A stretch of 64,000 nt of DNA, from assembly GCA_038529355.1 (NCBI GenBank), contig JBCBDU010000002.1, positions 62,001 to 126,000 of the forward strand, given 5' to 3'. The notes under the pieces were generated by a model. That model ran no database searches and had not been told where the DNA came from. It saw only the letters and a program-made list of their open reading frames with translations. The DNA is from CALBPI01 sp038529355. GTDB taxonomy: Bacteria > Pseudomonadota > Gammaproteobacteria > Steroidobacterales > Woeseiaceae. Positions 1 to 8,700 of this stretch are shown here, one piece after another; the first letter of the stretch is position 1; every line of letters begins with the position of its first letter. Both the position numbers and the translations under genes were made by a program.

Positions 1-199
1 TTTCTTGCTCAGCACATTTTGCGCTCGGCACGTATCAGGCAGTTTTTTTCGCTTGTCGACTAAGAAAAGACAGGGGTTGTGCAGCGTTTTGCTTTGCCGG
101 AACGTTGTGTAGCTGCACGGAATTCGCGGCTCGAACTTTCCAACAGTCAAGATTTGCCGTAGCTTCGGCGCTCAGTGATCTCTCGGGGGCGAAGTTAAG
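1..199. other. Upstream region of the SSS symporter
   Basis: No gene is supported here. The stretch presumably carries the symporter promoter. A G-rich run just before base 190 could serve as its ribosome binding site. I see no copy of the LacI operator found at 1938 and 5405. Confidence 0.4.
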
Positions 200-1900
200 G
201 TGGCGAGTAGCAACTTGTGGATGACGATCGGCAGCTGTGTGTTTTTCATGGCGCTCGTCGCCTACGTCTCATACCAGAAAACGAAAGGTGAAGTAGACAC
301 CAAAGATGGCTACTTCCTGGCCGGTCGTGGGCTGACCGGTGTGTTTATCGCAGGCTCGATGTTGCTGACGAACCTGTCCGCCGAGCAGTTGATCGGACTG
401 AATGGCTCGGCATACGGGTTCAACATGAGCAGTATGGCGTGGGAAGTCACGGCTGCTTTTGCAACGATTTGCATGGCGCTGATTTTTTTGCCGCGCTACC
501 TCGCCGGTGCATTCACAACGCTGCCAGAGTTTCTGAAGTCGCGCTTCGACGATGACGTGCGTCGCATGTCCGTCGTGTTGTTCATGGTTGGATATGGCCT
601 GGTGACCATTCCTTCGGTGTTGTATTCGGGCTCCATCGCCGTGCTGCAGCTTTTTGATGTACCAGCGTTGCTGGACGTCGGCTACAGCACCGGGCTGGTG
701 ATCACGATTGTCGCCATCGGCTGCATAGGCGCAGTGTATGCCGTATTCGGTGGCCTCAAGGCGGTCGCCGTGTCCGACACGCTCAACGGGATTGGCCTAC
801 TGGTTGTCGGCATTCTCGTGCCGCTGCTTGGACTGGCTGCGCTCGGTGACGGCAGTGTCAGCGCCGGACTCACTATCATCACATCGACGCAAACCGAAAA
901 ACTAAACGCCATCGGCGGACCGACGGATCCGACACCGTTCGCCACGTTGTTCACGGGCATGATTTTCGCCAACTTGTTCTATTGGTGTACGAACCAATAC
1001 GTCATTCAGCGAACGTTAGGCGCTGCGAGCCTCGCTGAAGGCCAGAAAGGCGTGCTGCTGTCCGGTTTTTTCAAAATCCTCGTGCCATTCATGATGATGA
1101 TTCCGGGCGTCATCGCATTCCACTTGTACGGCAGCGAACTGGCCAGCATTGATCTAGCCTATCCGCGACTGATCAAGGATGTGTTGCCGGTTGCGATGTC
1201 GGGCTTTTTTCTGGCCGTCTTGCTAGGTGCCGTTTTCAGCTCATTCAACTCGCTGCTCAACAGCGCCGCCACCTTGTTTTGTTTGGACGTCTACGCGCCG
1301 ATGCAGGCAAAAGCGCCCAGTGATGCCCAAATGGTGCGGGTCGCCAAAATCGCCAGTGTCATCATTGCGCTGTTCTCTTTCGTCGTAGCGCCGTTACTGC
1401 AGTTCGCACCTGAAGGTTTGTGGCAGATCATTCGCATCTTTACGGGCTTTTACAACATCCCCGTGGTCGTCATTGTGATTGTGGGTCTATTTACAAAACG
1501 CGTGCCTGCAATCGGCGCGAAGATTGTCATCGTGTTTCATGTCATTGCGTACGGCTTGGCGAAATTCGTGTTCGACGATGTCATTACGCTGCACTTCCTG
1601 CATCTGTACGCGGTGCTGTTCGGCATCGAAGTCGCAATCATGCTAATCGCCGGCAGGCTCAAACCGCGCGCTGAAGCGTGGCAATACGAGCATCGCGACC
1701 TTGTTGACCTGACCCCATGGCGCTTCGCATTGCCGGCGGCTTTCAGCCTGCTATCCGCCGTCGTGTTCCTGTATCTGTTGTTTTCTCCCATCGGCCTGGT
1801 GAATGGGGTTTCATCGCTGTTTTGGGCGCTTTGCACCGGTTTGCTCGCCCTGAATATCATCATCTGGGCTGCTATCACCCAGCGAATCCGGCGAACCTGA
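200..1900 (+). CDS. Sodium:solute symporter (SSS family) permease
   Basis: Inner-membrane secondary transporter of 566 residues, expected to import a sugar, sugar acid or similar solute with sodium. The sequence is almost wholly hydrophobic with the many-helix layout of the SSS/SGLT family, and the early segment GYFLAGRGLTG followed by a NLSAEQLIG motif is typical of sugar-type members. The start is the GTG at 200 behind a G-rich stretch; an in-frame ATG at 221 is possible. It is followed after about 107 bases by a TonB receptor with a LacI operator in the gap, so symporter and receptor probably handle the same substrate at inner and outer membrane. The substrate cannot be read from the sequence. 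Family assignment is firm. Confidence 0.9.
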   Translation: MASSNLWMTIGSCVFFMALVAYVSYQKTKGEVDTKDGYFLAGRGLTGVFIAGSMLLTNLSAEQLIGLNGSAYGFNMSSMAWEVTAAFATICMALIFLPRYLAGAFTTLPEFLKSRFDDDVRRMSVVLFMVGYGLVTIPSVLYSGSIAVLQLFDVPALLDVGYSTGLVITIVAIGCIGAVYAVFGGLKAVAVSDTLNGIGLLVVGILVPLLGLAALGDGSVSAGLTIITSTQTEKLNAIGGPTDPTPFATLFTGMIFANLFYWCTNQYVIQRTLGAASLAEGQKGVLLSGFFKILVPFMMMIPGVIAFHLYGSELASIDLAYPRLIKDVLPVAMSGFFLAVLLGAVFSSFNSLLNSAATLFCLDVYAPMQAKAPSDAQMVRVAKIASVIIALFSFVVAPLLQFAPEGLWQIIRIFTGFYNIPVVVIVIVGLFTKRVPAIGAKIVIVFHVIAYGLAKFVFDDVITLHFLHLYAVLFGIEVAIMLIAGRLKPRAEAWQYEHRDLVDLTPWRFALPAAFSLLSAVVFLYLLFSPIGLVNGVSSLFWALCTGLLALNIIIWAAITQRIRRT

Positions 1901-1937
1901 CCGCCTTGTGGTTTTAATCAGACAGCCCTATCCGAAA

Positions 1938-1955
1938 AATACAAACGTTTGCATT
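1938..1955. promoter_or_regulatory. LacI-type operator before the TonB receptor gene
   Basis: AATACAAACGTTTGCATT with a perfect CAAACGTTTG core at 1942-1951. It differs at one base from the perfect 18-base palindrome at 5405-5422 next to the LacI gene, so the same repressor probably binds both. It lies about 50 bases before the receptor start, where a repressor would block transcription. Confidence 0.75.
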
Positions 1956-2007
1956 CTGTGCGGCGCAGGCGTAGAAATAGCGTGGGCTTAATTTACAGGA
2001 GCTAGAC

Positions 2008-4323
2008 ATGCGTCTATCACGGGGGGTAGCGCTCGCCGCTTTGTCAGCGGGTGCCATGCAATGGGGCTTTACCACGCCAGCCTTCGGGCAAACTGCGCTG
2101 GAAGAGATAATCGTCACAGCGCAGAGACGCGAGGAGAGTCTGAATGACGTTCCTGTCGCGGTCTCGGTACTCGGCGAACAAACGATCGAATCGGCATTCG
2201 CCAATAATCTGGAAGACTTGCAGGCGCTTGTGCCATCAGTGAGCTTTCGTACCGGCAACACAACCCGCAACAGCGCGCTGACCGTCCGCGGCATTGGCAC
2301 GGTTTCGTTCAGCATCGCCGCTGAGCCCAGCGTCTCGACCGTTGTCGACAACGTCGTGTTGGGTCGATCCGGGCAAGCGTTCGGCGATCTGTATGACCTT
2401 GAGCGCATCGAAGTGTTGCGCGGACCTCAGGGCACACTGTTCGGCAAGAACGCGTCGGCAGGCGTTGTGAACATCACGACCAAACGACCGAGTGATGAAT
2501 TGGAAGGTTACGTCAGCGGTACGTTCTTTCAGGACAATGAAACGATTTTGCGCGCACGCGTGTCAGGCCCACTCACCGAGAATCTTCGCGGCAGTGTCAC
2601 GGTGTTGAGCAGCGAGTTTGATGGCTACATTCGCAACGTATTCAACAACGAAACAATCAACGGGTATGACAAGCAAGGCATCCGCGCAATGTTTGACTAC
2701 GACATTTCGGATCGCACCAACGTGCTGTTCATCTTCGAAGACTATGAGGCGGACAACGATTGCTGCGTCGATCTCGAAGCGCGCCCCAGCGGTCGTAACC
2801 CAAACTCAGAAGCCGTACCCAATGGCACCGGACTTGACTTGAATCAACGCCTCGTCGATCACGATTTCGAGACTCGCACGCTCGATTCAACAACCGCAAT
2901 GTCAGTGCAAATCGAACACGAGTACGACAATTTCACACTCACATCGATCACCGCGCAACGCACGTGGGACAACACCGAGTTCCGCGAAGGCGACTTTACG
3001 TCTATCGCAGGCGACAGCAATCAGCCGGTATTCGGTGTGCCGTTTCAACTGCACGATGTCGGGCCACAAGAATGGCGCCAGTTCTCGCAGGAAATTCGTC
3101 TGGCATCCAACACCGATGGCGCGTTCGCCTACCAGGTTGGCATGTTCTATTGGAACATCGATTCAGAGCGCAACTTCACGCGCGATGCCAGTTGCCAGAA
3201 CAACGCAGGTCAGCTCGACGCGGCGATTGCCAATCACCTCGAGTTCACGCTGGGCTTGCCCAACACCGACCAGGACGTAGCTGACTTCATCGCGGCCAAC
3301 GGCATTACTTGCAATGCCAATGACATCGTTGCGGCAACCGGCTTCATGAATACCGAGTTCGATAACTTCGCGGTGTTCGGCGATGGCACCTACGACATCA
3401 CCGAGTCGGTTAGTGTCCTGTTTGGTCTGCGCTACACGCGCGATGAAGTCTCGTTCAACCACAACCGAGTGAACACCGACGAGTTTGGTCGCCGCGGTGT
3501 GGGGGTGCGCCCGCGCTTCTCGGATGGCAACAACCAGTTCGACACCAACCTGTCCGGCAGTACCGACGATACAAACGTCTCCGGGCGCGTCGGCGTGCAA
3601 TGGGATGTGCTCGACTCAACGATGCTCTACGCCACCTACAGCACCGGATATAAAGGCCCCGCGTTTAACGTCTTCTACAACATGGATGACGACGACATCA
3701 ATCCGATTCTGGCTGAAGAGTCAGACTCAATTGAGTTGGGCGTCAAATATCAGGCTGATTGGGGCATCGTGAACTTTGCCGCCTACGACACGCAGATCGA
3801 AAACTTCCAGGCGAATGACTTTGACGATTCGGATGGCACGACGATCACCGGCTTCACCAATGGTGGCGATGTCGATACGTCCGGGTTTGAGCTGGACTTT
3901 CTGGTGCAGCCGATGGAGAACGTCTCGTTGAGCGGTGGTTTCGCCATTTCGGATGCCGAGTCAACTACAGGCGCACCGCTGCCATTCGCACCGGATCTGA
4001 AATACTCGTTCGGTGGGCAATGGGACATCCCGCTAGCGAGCGGCGCACGCTGGCAGGCGAATGCTGTCTACATCTACACGGATGAGAAACTGTCGGGCAA
4101 TATCGGACAAACGGACGAAAACCCGTTCTTGCTGCCGGAATACAGCATCCTGAACGCAAGTGTCGGCTACCACAGCCCCGACGAGCGGTTGAGTGTCACG
4201 CTGATTGGTAAAAACCTGACCGATGAGCAGTACACGACTACCTTCTCGGGCGATGGCTTCCGTTATCAAATCCCCCGCGACGCGGATCGCTATTGGGGCA
4301 TAAACGTCAAGACCAGCTTCTAG
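2008..4323 (+). CDS. TonB-dependent receptor
   Basis: Outer-membrane receptor of 771 residues. It has a signal peptide ending near AFGQ, then a TonB-box-like segment EEIIVTAQRREE at about 31-42, a plug domain with LRGPQGTLFGKNASAGVVNI, and a beta-barrel ending in aromatic VKTSF. The start ATG has an AGGAG ribosome binding site at 1997-2001. The plug is of the common QRREESLNDVPVAV type seen in many proteobacterial receptors of unknown substrate. The LacI operator just upstream and the symporter before it suggest import of a carbohydrate-like compound under control of the LacI protein at 4331-5350. Family is certain; ligand is not known. Confidence 0.92.
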   Translation: MRLSRGVALAALSAGAMQWGFTTPAFGQTALEEIIVTAQRREESLNDVPVAVSVLGEQTIESAFANNLEDLQALVPSVSFRTGNTTRNSALTVRGIGTVSFSIAAEPSVSTVVDNVVLGRSGQAFGDLYDLERIEVLRGPQGTLFGKNASAGVVNITTKRPSDELEGYVSGTFFQDNETILRARVSGPLTENLRGSVTVLSSEFDGYIRNVFNNETINGYDKQGIRAMFDYDISDRTNVLFIFEDYEADNDCCVDLEARPSGRNPNSEAVPNGTGLDLNQRLVDHDFETRTLDSTTAMSVQIEHEYDNFTLTSITAQRTWDNTEFREGDFTSIAGDSNQPVFGVPFQLHDVGPQEWRQFSQEIRLASNTDGAFAYQVGMFYWNIDSERNFTRDASCQNNAGQLDAAIANHLEFTLGLPNTDQDVADFIAANGITCNANDIVAATGFMNTEFDNFAVFGDGTYDITESVSVLFGLRYTRDEVSFNHNRVNTDEFGRRGVGVRPRFSDGNNQFDTNLSGSTDDTNVSGRVGVQWDVLDSTMLYATYSTGYKGPAFNVFYNMDDDDINPILAEESDSIELGVKYQADWGIVNFAAYDTQIENFQANDFDDSDGTTITGFTNGGDVDTSGFELDFLVQPMENVSLSGGFAISDAESTTGAPLPFAPDLKYSFGGQWDIPLASGARWQANAVYIYTDEKLSGNIGQTDENPFLLPEYSILNASVGYHSPDERLSVTLIGKNLTDEQYTTTFSGDGFRYQIPRDADRYWGINVKTSF

Positions 4324-4330
4324 GCAGGTG

Positions 4331-4360
4331 TCAACGAGCGGCCCGCGGGCCGCTCGTTGA
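4331..4360. terminator. Perfect 30-base palindrome between receptor and LacI genes
   Basis: A perfect inverted repeat with 15-base arms, from TCAACGAGCGG to CCGCTCGTTGA. It starts 8 bases after the receptor stop and includes the last nine codons plus the stop of the convergent LacI gene. There is no T-run on either side, so it is a strong hairpin of terminator or 3'-end-stabilising type rather than a textbook intrinsic terminator. Confidence 0.55.
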
Positions 4361-5350
4361 CGCTCTTACGATCAGTCGCGGCGCCGGAATCCTTGGCTCG
4401 CGCGGCTCACTCCCCTGACTGACACTGAGCAAACTGCGCACGCTTTGCTGGCCAATTTCATACATCGGCCACGCAACCGTTGTGAGTGGTGGGTCCACAA
4501 CACCGGACAACTGAATGTTGTCATGACCGGCAACAGATAAGTCACTCGGCACACTGATATCGCGCTCGCGCAGCGCATGAATCAAACCGATCGCACTGAC
4601 ATCATTCCAGGCAAACACGGCGGTCGGCATCGGCGACAACGCCAGCAGCCGCTCGGCGATATGCGCACTGCTCTCAGTTGAGCCGTCAAAGCGGAAAATC
4701 CAGTCCGGCTCATAGCGAATGTCATGTGCTTCGAGCACTTGCCGATACGCCTGCATCTTAGGCTCCTGCCCCGGTGGTGCCGGACCACGGATAAACCCGA
4801 TCGCGCGGTGTCCGAGCGCAATCAGGTGCTGCATGATCTCGATGCTGCCTTGCATCCGGTCGCAACTCACATGGTGACGCGCATCCGGGCGATTGATGTG
4901 CACTACGGGCACGGGCGACTGCAATTCGTCGTAGTAGGCCTGTGGACATCGCGCCATCGGCACTAGCAGGCCATCGACATCCAACTCGAGAAACAGATGA
5001 ATGGCCTCGCGCTCTGCGGCTTCCTCTCCAAGCGTGTCGTTGATGACAATTCGCAAGTCATGTTTGGCCGCCTCATTTTCCATGCCGCGCGCCAACGTTG
5101 CGAAAAATGGATTTGTCATGTCCGGGATCACCAGGCCAATCAGTCCGCTGCGCCGCTTGACCAGCGTTCGCGCTGCCATGTGCGGCACGTAACCCATCTG
5201 CGCAGCGATCTGTGCCACGCGCGTGCGCGTCGCATCCTTAACGCGCTCGCTACCTTGCAACGCCCGCGTCACCGTCGATGGGTCGACGCCAGCAGACCGC
5301 GCGATATCCTTGATGGTGACCCGTTTTCTGGGTCGCTCCTGATCAGCCAA
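4331..5350 (-). CDS. LacI-family transcriptional regulator (region 1 cluster)
   Basis: Repressor of about 339 residues. The N-terminal helix-turn-helix is VTIKDIARSAGVDPSTVTRA at about 11-30, followed by the hinge and a periplasmic-binding-protein-like domain (GLIGLVIPDMTNPFFA onward, with the VFAWNDVSAIG and GHDNIQLSG signatures). The open frame runs further upstream, but I place the start at TTG 5350. It has a GGGAG ribosome binding site eight bases before it and gives the normal LacI length; the longer frame would add about 130 unrelated residues. A perfect operator lies at 5405-5422 between this gene and the divergent dehydrogenase operon, so it probably represses both itself and that operon, plus the receptor via 1938-1955. 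The effector is probably a sugar derivative, but unknown. Confidence 0.9.
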   Translation of the reverse strand: MADQERPRKRVTIKDIARSAGVDPSTVTRALQGSERVKDATRTRVAQIAAQMGYVPHMAARTLVKRRSGLIGLVIPDMTNPFFATLARGMENEAAKHDLRIVINDTLGEEAAEREAIHLFLELDVDGLLVPMARCPQAYYDELQSPVPVVHINRPDARHHVSCDRMQGSIEIMQHLIALGHRAIGFIRGPAPPGQEPKMQAYRQVLEAHDIRYEPDWIFRFDGSTESSAHIAERLLALSPMPTAVFAWNDVSAIGLIHALRERDISVPSDLSVAGHDNIQLSGVVDPPLTTVAWPMYEIGQQSVRSLLSVSQGSEPREPRIPAPRLIVRASTSGPRAAR

Positions 5351-5404
5351 GACACTGGCTCCCGTAACGTGACCGCTTAGCTTAACGCAATTGCATACAG
5401 CAGA

Positions 5405-5422
5405 AATACAAACGTTTGTATT
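5405..5422. promoter_or_regulatory. Perfect LacI operator in the divergent promoter
   Basis: AATACAAACGTTTGTATT is a perfect 18-base palindrome with the central CG typical of LacI operators. It sits 54 bases before the LacI start and 60 before the divergent dehydrogenase start, suited to autoregulation and control of the operon. Confidence 0.85.
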
Positions 5423-5482
5423 CCGTGTAGGGCGAGCGTAATATCCATACGACGCACACGGTTCCGTGCGTTTGGGGGGCAC

Positions 5483-6730
5483 ATGGCCGATACACACAAA
5501 CCACGTCTGCGATTCTTCGAGTCCGCGTCGGGGCAACGTCACGTTACCGACCACGACCGCTATCTGTACCGCCATGACAAGCCGGAATTTCGGGCGAATG
5601 TAATTGGTACCGGGACCATCGGCCAAGAACACATTCGCGTTGCGACATTGCTCGGCCGAATCGCCATTCACGGCATATTTGATACCCAGCCGCACAGCAT
5701 GGATGTCGCATGCGACGAATATGCCCGCATCAGCGACCAACCATTGCATCGCTACGAAAGTCTTGAGGCTGCCTGCAACGATACCGCCGTGGATGCGCTA
5801 TTCATCTGTACGCCAAACTTTTCGCATATTGACGTGCTGCGTGTTGCCGTGCGCAGCGGCAAAGCGATCTTTCTCGAAAAACCTATGGCGACAACACTCG
5901 CCGATGCACTCGAGATCTTCGACATTGCCAGCGGTTACGACAACTTCGTTCAGGTAGGACTGCAATATCGCTACAAGGCACCTTACGTCGAGGCCTGTCA
6001 TGAGGCCTTGCATCGCGGGACGCTGGGCAATATTCGCAGCATTGCCATGCGTGAGTTTCGCCCGCCTTTCCTGGACAAGGTGAATCAGTGGAACAAGTTC
6101 AACCGCTTTAGCGGCGGCACACTGATCGAAAAGTGCTGCCACTATTTTGATCTGATCAATCTGTTCGCCGGCGCGCTGCCGACCCGCGTTTATGCCAGTA
6201 GCCAGCAAGCGGTCAACTACAAGGACTTCGAATACGGTGGCGAGGCCTCCGATATTGATGATCTTGCGAGCGTCATCATCGACTATGACAACGGCATTCA
6301 AGGGACATTTTCACTGAGCATGTTCTGCCCGACGTTCCAGGAAGATCTCACTATTTGCGGAGACCACGGACGACTGATTGCGACGGAGACGTTCGATTTC
6401 GAACGCTCAACCAAGGCGCAGTCGGCGGTCGCAATCGAATTGGGCGAGCATGGCGCATCACGTCATACCGAACTGAGTTACACAGACACTGTGGAAACAA
6501 GCGGACATCATGGCGCCACCTGGTTTGAACACAAAGCATTCGCCGACCAGCTCGCCGGCCGCAACAGCACGGCGGCAACACCGCTGGCTGGACTATGGTC
6601 CGTAATCGTCGCTAGCGCAGCACAGGAATCGGCTGCGCGCCACGAAGCGGTTGACGTCGCTGCATACCTGCGAACCAACGGTCTGAGTCGTTTAATCACT
6701 GACGGGAAACCAATTGATGACAGTCATTAA
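5483..6730 (+). CDS. Gfo/Idh/MocA-family oxidoreductase
   Basis: NAD(P)-dependent dehydrogenase of 415 residues acting on a sugar, polyol or sugar derivative in the cytoplasm. The Rossmann motif GTGTIG lies at about 42-47, the family EKP signature at about 132-134, and the GGTLIEKCCHYFDL segment holds the usual catalytic Lys/His arrangement. About 38 residues precede the Rossmann fold, longer than usual. The ATG at 5483 is supported by a run of G before it. It is the first gene of an operon: its end overlaps the aldo/keto reductase by 14 bases. The perfect operator at 5405 implies LacI control. Substrate is not predictable from sequence. Confidence 0.9.
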   Translation: MADTHKPRLRFFESASGQRHVTDHDRYLYRHDKPEFRANVIGTGTIGQEHIRVATLLGRIAIHGIFDTQPHSMDVACDEYARISDQPLHRYESLEAACNDTAVDALFICTPNFSHIDVLRVAVRSGKAIFLEKPMATTLADALEIFDIASGYDNFVQVGLQYRYKAPYVEACHEALHRGTLGNIRSIAMREFRPPFLDKVNQWNKFNRFSGGTLIEKCCHYFDLINLFAGALPTRVYASSQQAVNYKDFEYGGEASDIDDLASVIIDYDNGIQGTFSLSMFCPTFQEDLTICGDHGRLIATETFDFERSTKAQSAVAIELGEHGASRHTELSYTDTVETSGHHGATWFEHKAFADQLAGRNSTAATPLAGLWSVIVASAAQESAARHEAVDVAAYLRTNGLSRLITDGKPIDDSH

Positions 6731-7691
6731 AGTTGGCGGCAGCGACATGCCTGCCGTGGGTCTGGGCACCTGGAAAATCGATCGCGCAGACACGGCTAAC
6801 GTCGTCGAATCTGCCCTGCAGATTGGCTACCGGCATATCGACAGCGCTGCCGATTACGGCAACGAAAAGGAAACCGGCGATGGCATTCGCAACGCGATCG
6901 CAGCAGGTCACCTGCAGCGTGACGACCTGTGGGTCACTTCCAAGCTCTGGAACACCTACCATCGTCGTGAACATGTGCGGGCAGCGTGCGAGCGCACCCT
7001 CAGCGATCTGGGTTTGGATTACCTCGACTTGTATCTGATCCACTTTCCGATCGCACTACAGTATGTACCGTTTGATGCGCGTTATCCGGCAGAGTGGATC
7101 GCCGACCCCGATGCGGCCGAACCGGCGATGCAGTTGGACAATGTACCGCTGCATGAAACCTGGCACGCGATGGAGACGTTGGTTGAAGCTGGTCTGGTTC
7201 GACAAATTGGTGTGTGCAATTACAACTCGGGTCTGTTGCACGACTTGATGGCCTACGCAAATATCCCGCCGGCCATGCTGCAGGTGGAATCACACCCGTT
7301 TCTGACACAGGAGCGTTTGTTGCGAACGGCAAACGACTACCAGATCGCCGTCACTGCGTTCTCGCCACTGGGCGCGCTGTCCTACGTTTCTCTGGGAATG
7401 GCCAATGCTGACGACACCGTATTAACGGCTGCACCGGTTGTTGCAGCGGCGCAGCGACTGAACAGAACATCTGCCCAAGTGGTTCTGCGCTGGGGCATAC
7501 AGCGGGGCACATCAATCATTCCCAAGACCTCGCGACCCGAGCGCTTGCGCGAGAATCTGGCCATCTTTGATTTTGCATTGAGCGATGCGGAGATGCAGGC
7601 CATCAGTGACCTGAACCAGAACCGCCGCTTTAATGATCCCGGTGATTTTTGTGAACAGGCATTCAACCGCTTTCACGCCATCTACGACTAG
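6717..7691 (+). CDS. Aldo/keto reductase, xylose-reductase-like (AKR2 type)
   Basis: NAD(P)H-linked reductase of 324 residues that should interconvert an aldose or aldehyde and its alcohol. The catalytic tetrad is visible as D42 and Y47 (DSAADYGNE), K76 (TSKLWN) and H109 (DLYLIHFPI), each four residues offset from yeast xylose reductase. The long loop after IHFP, with VPFDARYP, and the C-terminal RFNDP are hallmarks of the yeast xylose reductase group and unusual for a bacterial AKR. The ATG at 6717 is preferred to the TTG at 6714. It overlaps the dehydrogenase gene and is followed 10 bases later by the dioxygenase, so the three are co-transcribed. A polyol/aldose pathway is an inference. Confidence 0.88.
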   Translation: MTVIKVGGSDMPAVGLGTWKIDRADTANVVESALQIGYRHIDSAADYGNEKETGDGIRNAIAAGHLQRDDLWVTSKLWNTYHRREHVRAACERTLSDLGLDYLDLYLIHFPIALQYVPFDARYPAEWIADPDAAEPAMQLDNVPLHETWHAMETLVEAGLVRQIGVCNYNSGLLHDLMAYANIPPAMLQVESHPFLTQERLLRTANDYQIAVTAFSPLGALSYVSLGMANADDTVLTAAPVVAAAQRLNRTSAQVVLRWGIQRGTSIIPKTSRPERLRENLAIFDFALSDAEMQAISDLNQNRRFNDPGDFCEQAFNRFHAIYD

Positions 7692-7701
7692 GTAGCACAC
7701 C

Positions 7702-8700
7702 ATGAGTACGCTGAACGTTCAATCCGCAAGTCTTGCGACACAACAACACTACGATGAAGTATTTCCACAGGTACTCGCCCTGCAAGGCAGTGGCGCATCG
7801 CTGCAAGACTTTACGCATTGGATTCGCGAGCATCGTGATGCACTGATTGAGTCATTGGCCAAACACGGTGCGATCCTGTTTCGTGGTTTCCCGATTGACG
7901 GCGCCGAGGACTTCGATGCGGCGATTCGCGCCTTCGGCATGGACAGTTTCACTTATAAGGAATCGCTGTCCAATGCAGTCCGGGTCAACCGCACGCCACT
8001 GGTATTTACCGCCAATGAAGCGCCACCCGACGTATCGATCTATCTGCACCACGAAATGGCGCAGACACCGCTATTCCCGTCGCGCTTGTTTTTCTGCTGC
8101 GAAAAAGCCGCTGAGCAAGCTGGCGAAACACCGCTGTGTCGTTCCGATATTCTGCTGACGAAACTCACGGAGGCCGAGTCCGCTTTTGTTGCCGATTGCG
8201 AGCGTCTCGGTGTGCGCTATATCAATACCATGCCGGCCGAGGACGACCCGCTGTCAGGGCAAGGACGCAGTTGGCGCTCAACCCTGGATGCCAGCAGTAC
8301 AGAAGAAGCCGAAGCGCTGCTCGACAAACTCGGCTACAGCTATTCGTGGCAGGCAGATGGTAGCTTGCAGGCAACGACGCCAATACTACCGGCGATTCGG
8401 ACCCTGACTGACGGGCGCCGCGTGTTTTTCAACCAGCTCATCGCAGCGTTTCGGGGCTGGTCCAATGCCGAAAAATCAATATGCTTCGGTGATGGTTCGA
8501 CGATATCGGCCAGCGCGATGCGCACGGCAATTGAGTTGGCGGACGCACTGTCCTTCGATCTGCCATGGCAGGATGGTGACATCGCGCTGATCGACAATTA
8601 TCTGGTGATGCATGGTCGGCGGCCGTTTTCCGGCACGCGACGCGTGCTGGCATCACTGGTCGCTGACGACGGGACGCGGCTAGCCGCAGCTTCCGCCTAG
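7702..8700 (+). CDS. TauD/TfdA-family Fe(II)/2-oxoglutarate dioxygenase
   Basis: Oxygenase of 332 residues. The iron facial triad reads as H116-H-E118 (YLHHEMAQTP) with distal H304 in LVMHGRRPFSGTRR and R314 as the likely 2-oxoglutarate anchor. An HxE rather than HxD triad and the YxHHEM context recall the clavaminate-synthase/SyrP branch, which hydroxylates amino acids or other small molecules, rather than taurine dioxygenase. It is the last gene of the LacI-controlled operon. Its stop overlaps by four bases (CTAG) the stop of the convergent gene. How an oxygenase fits a polyol-like pathway is unclear; it could hydroxylate or cleave the imported compound. Confidence 0.85.
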   Translation: MSTLNVQSASLATQQHYDEVFPQVLALQGSGASLQDFTHWIREHRDALIESLAKHGAILFRGFPIDGAEDFDAAIRAFGMDSFTYKESLSNAVRVNRTPLVFTANEAPPDVSIYLHHEMAQTPLFPSRLFFCCEKAAEQAGETPLCRSDILLTKLTEAESAFVADCERLGVRYINTMPAEDDPLSGQGRSWRSTLDASSTEEAEALLDKLGYSYSWQADGSLQATTPILPAIRTLTDGRRVFFNQLIAAFRGWSNAEKSICFGDGSTISASAMRTAIELADALSFDLPWQDGDIALIDNYLVMHGRRPFSGTRRVLASLVADDGTRLAAASA

